Shown here: positions 63,343-64,000 of the stretch, one piece after another
Layout of the letters: every line of letters begins with the position of its first letter
Numbering within the stretch: position 1 is the stretch's first letter
From: Alitiscatomonas aceti
Lineage (GTDB): Bacteria > Bacillota > Clostridia > Lachnospirales > Lachnospiraceae
Assembly: GCF_025567195.1 (NCBI RefSeq)
Contig: NZ_JAOQJF010000008.1
Coordinates: 72,378-136,377 of the forward strand
DNA: 64,000 bases
Direction: 5' to 3'
The notes under the pieces: model-generated
What the model saw: the letters and a program-made list of their open reading frames with translations, nothing else
Databases searched by the model: none
Told to the model about the DNA's origin: nothing
Made by a program: the position numbers and the translations under genes

Positions 63343-63885
63343 TTATTTTAAGCTCCTGGCCGCCTCTCTGGCTGCCTCAAAATCATTGGTGACCGTGCCG
63401 TCGGGAAGGATGAATACCGGGATCCCCACCCGGCCCTCCTTCCGGATCTCATCGTAAAGCTCCGGGTGGTTTTCCCGGATCCTCAGATACAGGCGCATAT
63501 CGTTTAAATTCTCCACGATATCATGGAACTCCACCGGAAGCCCTTCCTCCTTAAGCTCCGCCAGGCGGTTCCGGCAGGCCTTGCAGAGATGGCTCCCCAC
63601 CATCACCACCGCCGGCTTCTTCGCCCTTCTGGCCGCCTCAAAGGCCGCGTCGCAGTCCATGGTAACGGTACCGTCTTCTAAAACGAATACAGGGATCCCG
63701 ATCTGGTTGTTTTCCCGGGCCTCCTTATAAAGCTCCGGATTTCCCTCACGGATCTCTAAGAATTCCTTCACATAGTCCAGGGCCTTTTCCATATCGTGAA
63801 ATTCAATGGGAAGGCGCTCCCTTTGGATCACCTCCATGGCTGATACACAATCCTTGCAGATATGGTTTCCTATCATTCTGATCAT
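63343..63885 (-). CDS. Duplicated glutaredoxin-like protein with two CxxC sites
   Basis: The 180-residue product is two tandem copies of a thioredoxin-fold domain. Copy 1 (about 1-88) has ICKDCVSAME and IGIPVFVLEDGTVTMDCDAAFEAARRA. Copy 2 (about 91-180) has LCKACRNRLAELKEEGLPVEFHDIVENLNDM and VGIPVFILPDGTVTNDFEAAREAARS. Each has a CxxC and a conserved cis-Pro (GIPVF). This resembles glutaredoxin-related proteins of Clostridia, but a fused double form is less common. Possible NADPH-linked or sulfur-transfer role; partner unknown. ATG 63885 follows GGAGG. Confidence 0.85.
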   Translation of the reverse strand: MIRMIGNHICKDCVSAMEVIQRERLPIEFHDMEKALDYVKEFLEIREGNPELYKEARENNQIGIPVFVLEDGTVTMDCDAAFEAARRAKKPAVVMVGSHLCKACRNRLAELKEEGLPVEFHDIVENLNDMRLYLRIRENHPELYDEIRKEGRVGIPVFILPDGTVTNDFEAAREAARSLK

Positions 63886-63966
63886 CTTGTGGTTCCTCCT
63901 TTTTATCTGCTGCCCCGCAGAGCTTTAGGTCCGGCCTGACAGGGACAACTACAAATTTTAAGGATA

Positions 63967-63994
63967 GGCAGGTGTTGCATTGGCAGCACCTGCC
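63967..63994. terminator. Hairpin near the right window edge
   Basis: GGCAGGTG and CACCTGCC with inner TGC/GCA form a strong stem. It probably ends a leftward transcript from beyond the window, although no T-run follows directly on either strand within view. Confidence 0.45.
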
Positions 63995-64000
63995 TGTTCC

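Overview
The window looks like chromosome from a spore-forming anaerobe of the class Clostridia, probably a GC-rich member of Lachnospiraceae or a close relative. The evidence is spoIIR with a sigma-F-type promoter, an S-box (SAM-I) riboswitch on metK, a selenocysteine-containing SelD, an ATP-activated double-cubane reductase, citrate lyase maturation genes, a Gly-Gly-Ala-Ser-rich secretome and strong AGGAGG ribosome sites throughout. No rRNA, tRNA, CRISPR array or prophage was seen.

Layout. 1-6150: AT-richer type I restriction-modification island read leftward (XRE regulator, hsdM, rhuM, hsdS, hsdR cut by the window edge). The hsdS carries a 10-copy ACAG tract and a triplicated 12-bp TAEL repeat, so it looks phase-variable. 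6250-8430: two-component system. 8581-19602: complete histidine degradation locus, with hutU-hutI-nucleotidyltransferase divergent from [SARP/BTAD-ATPase-TPR regulator, hutH, hutD, ftcD, fchA]. The hutU and hutH promoters share direct heptamer repeats with identical geometry. 19675-26633: metK with S-box leader, murA, a large secreted propeller-like protein and a sugar nucleotidyltransferase. 26801-30583: yedF, activase and double-cubane reductase divergent from a selenoprotein selD. 30693-33175: citC and a citX-citG fusion. 33178-36971: acetyltransferase, thiM, secreted glycosidase-like protein, DHFR-like reductase. 37271-39434: two tandem radical SAM enzymes. 39515-44241: M20 amidohydrolase, membrane protein, cysteine desulfidase and MalY-type C-S lyase. 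44340-45967: IS110-family element with possible guide-RNA region. 46114-50223: D-aminopeptidase (M55), XRE-cupin regulator, M19 dipeptidase and S12 hydrolase, converging on a ddl-murI-DUF1934-AEC transporter operon. 53710-54474: spoIIR. 54471-62569: TetR-controlled RND efflux system with two TolC-like proteins. 62785-63885: nitroreductase and a duplicated glutaredoxin-like protein.

How it works together. The hut locus turns histidine into glutamate and passes the formimino carbon to tetrahydrofolate. Its two arms are probably activated together by the SARP-like protein. The 46-54 kb block joins release of D-amino-acid peptides with synthesis of D-Glu and D-Ala-D-Ala, and is flanked by a sporulation signal gene whose promoter overlaps the ddl promoter. 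The most striking findings are the phase-variable three-domain hsdS, the SARP-type hut operators, the UGA-encoded Sec in SelD beside a yedF-reductase operon, and the RND/TolC-like system in a spore former. All functional calls come from reading sequence motifs; no database search was run.
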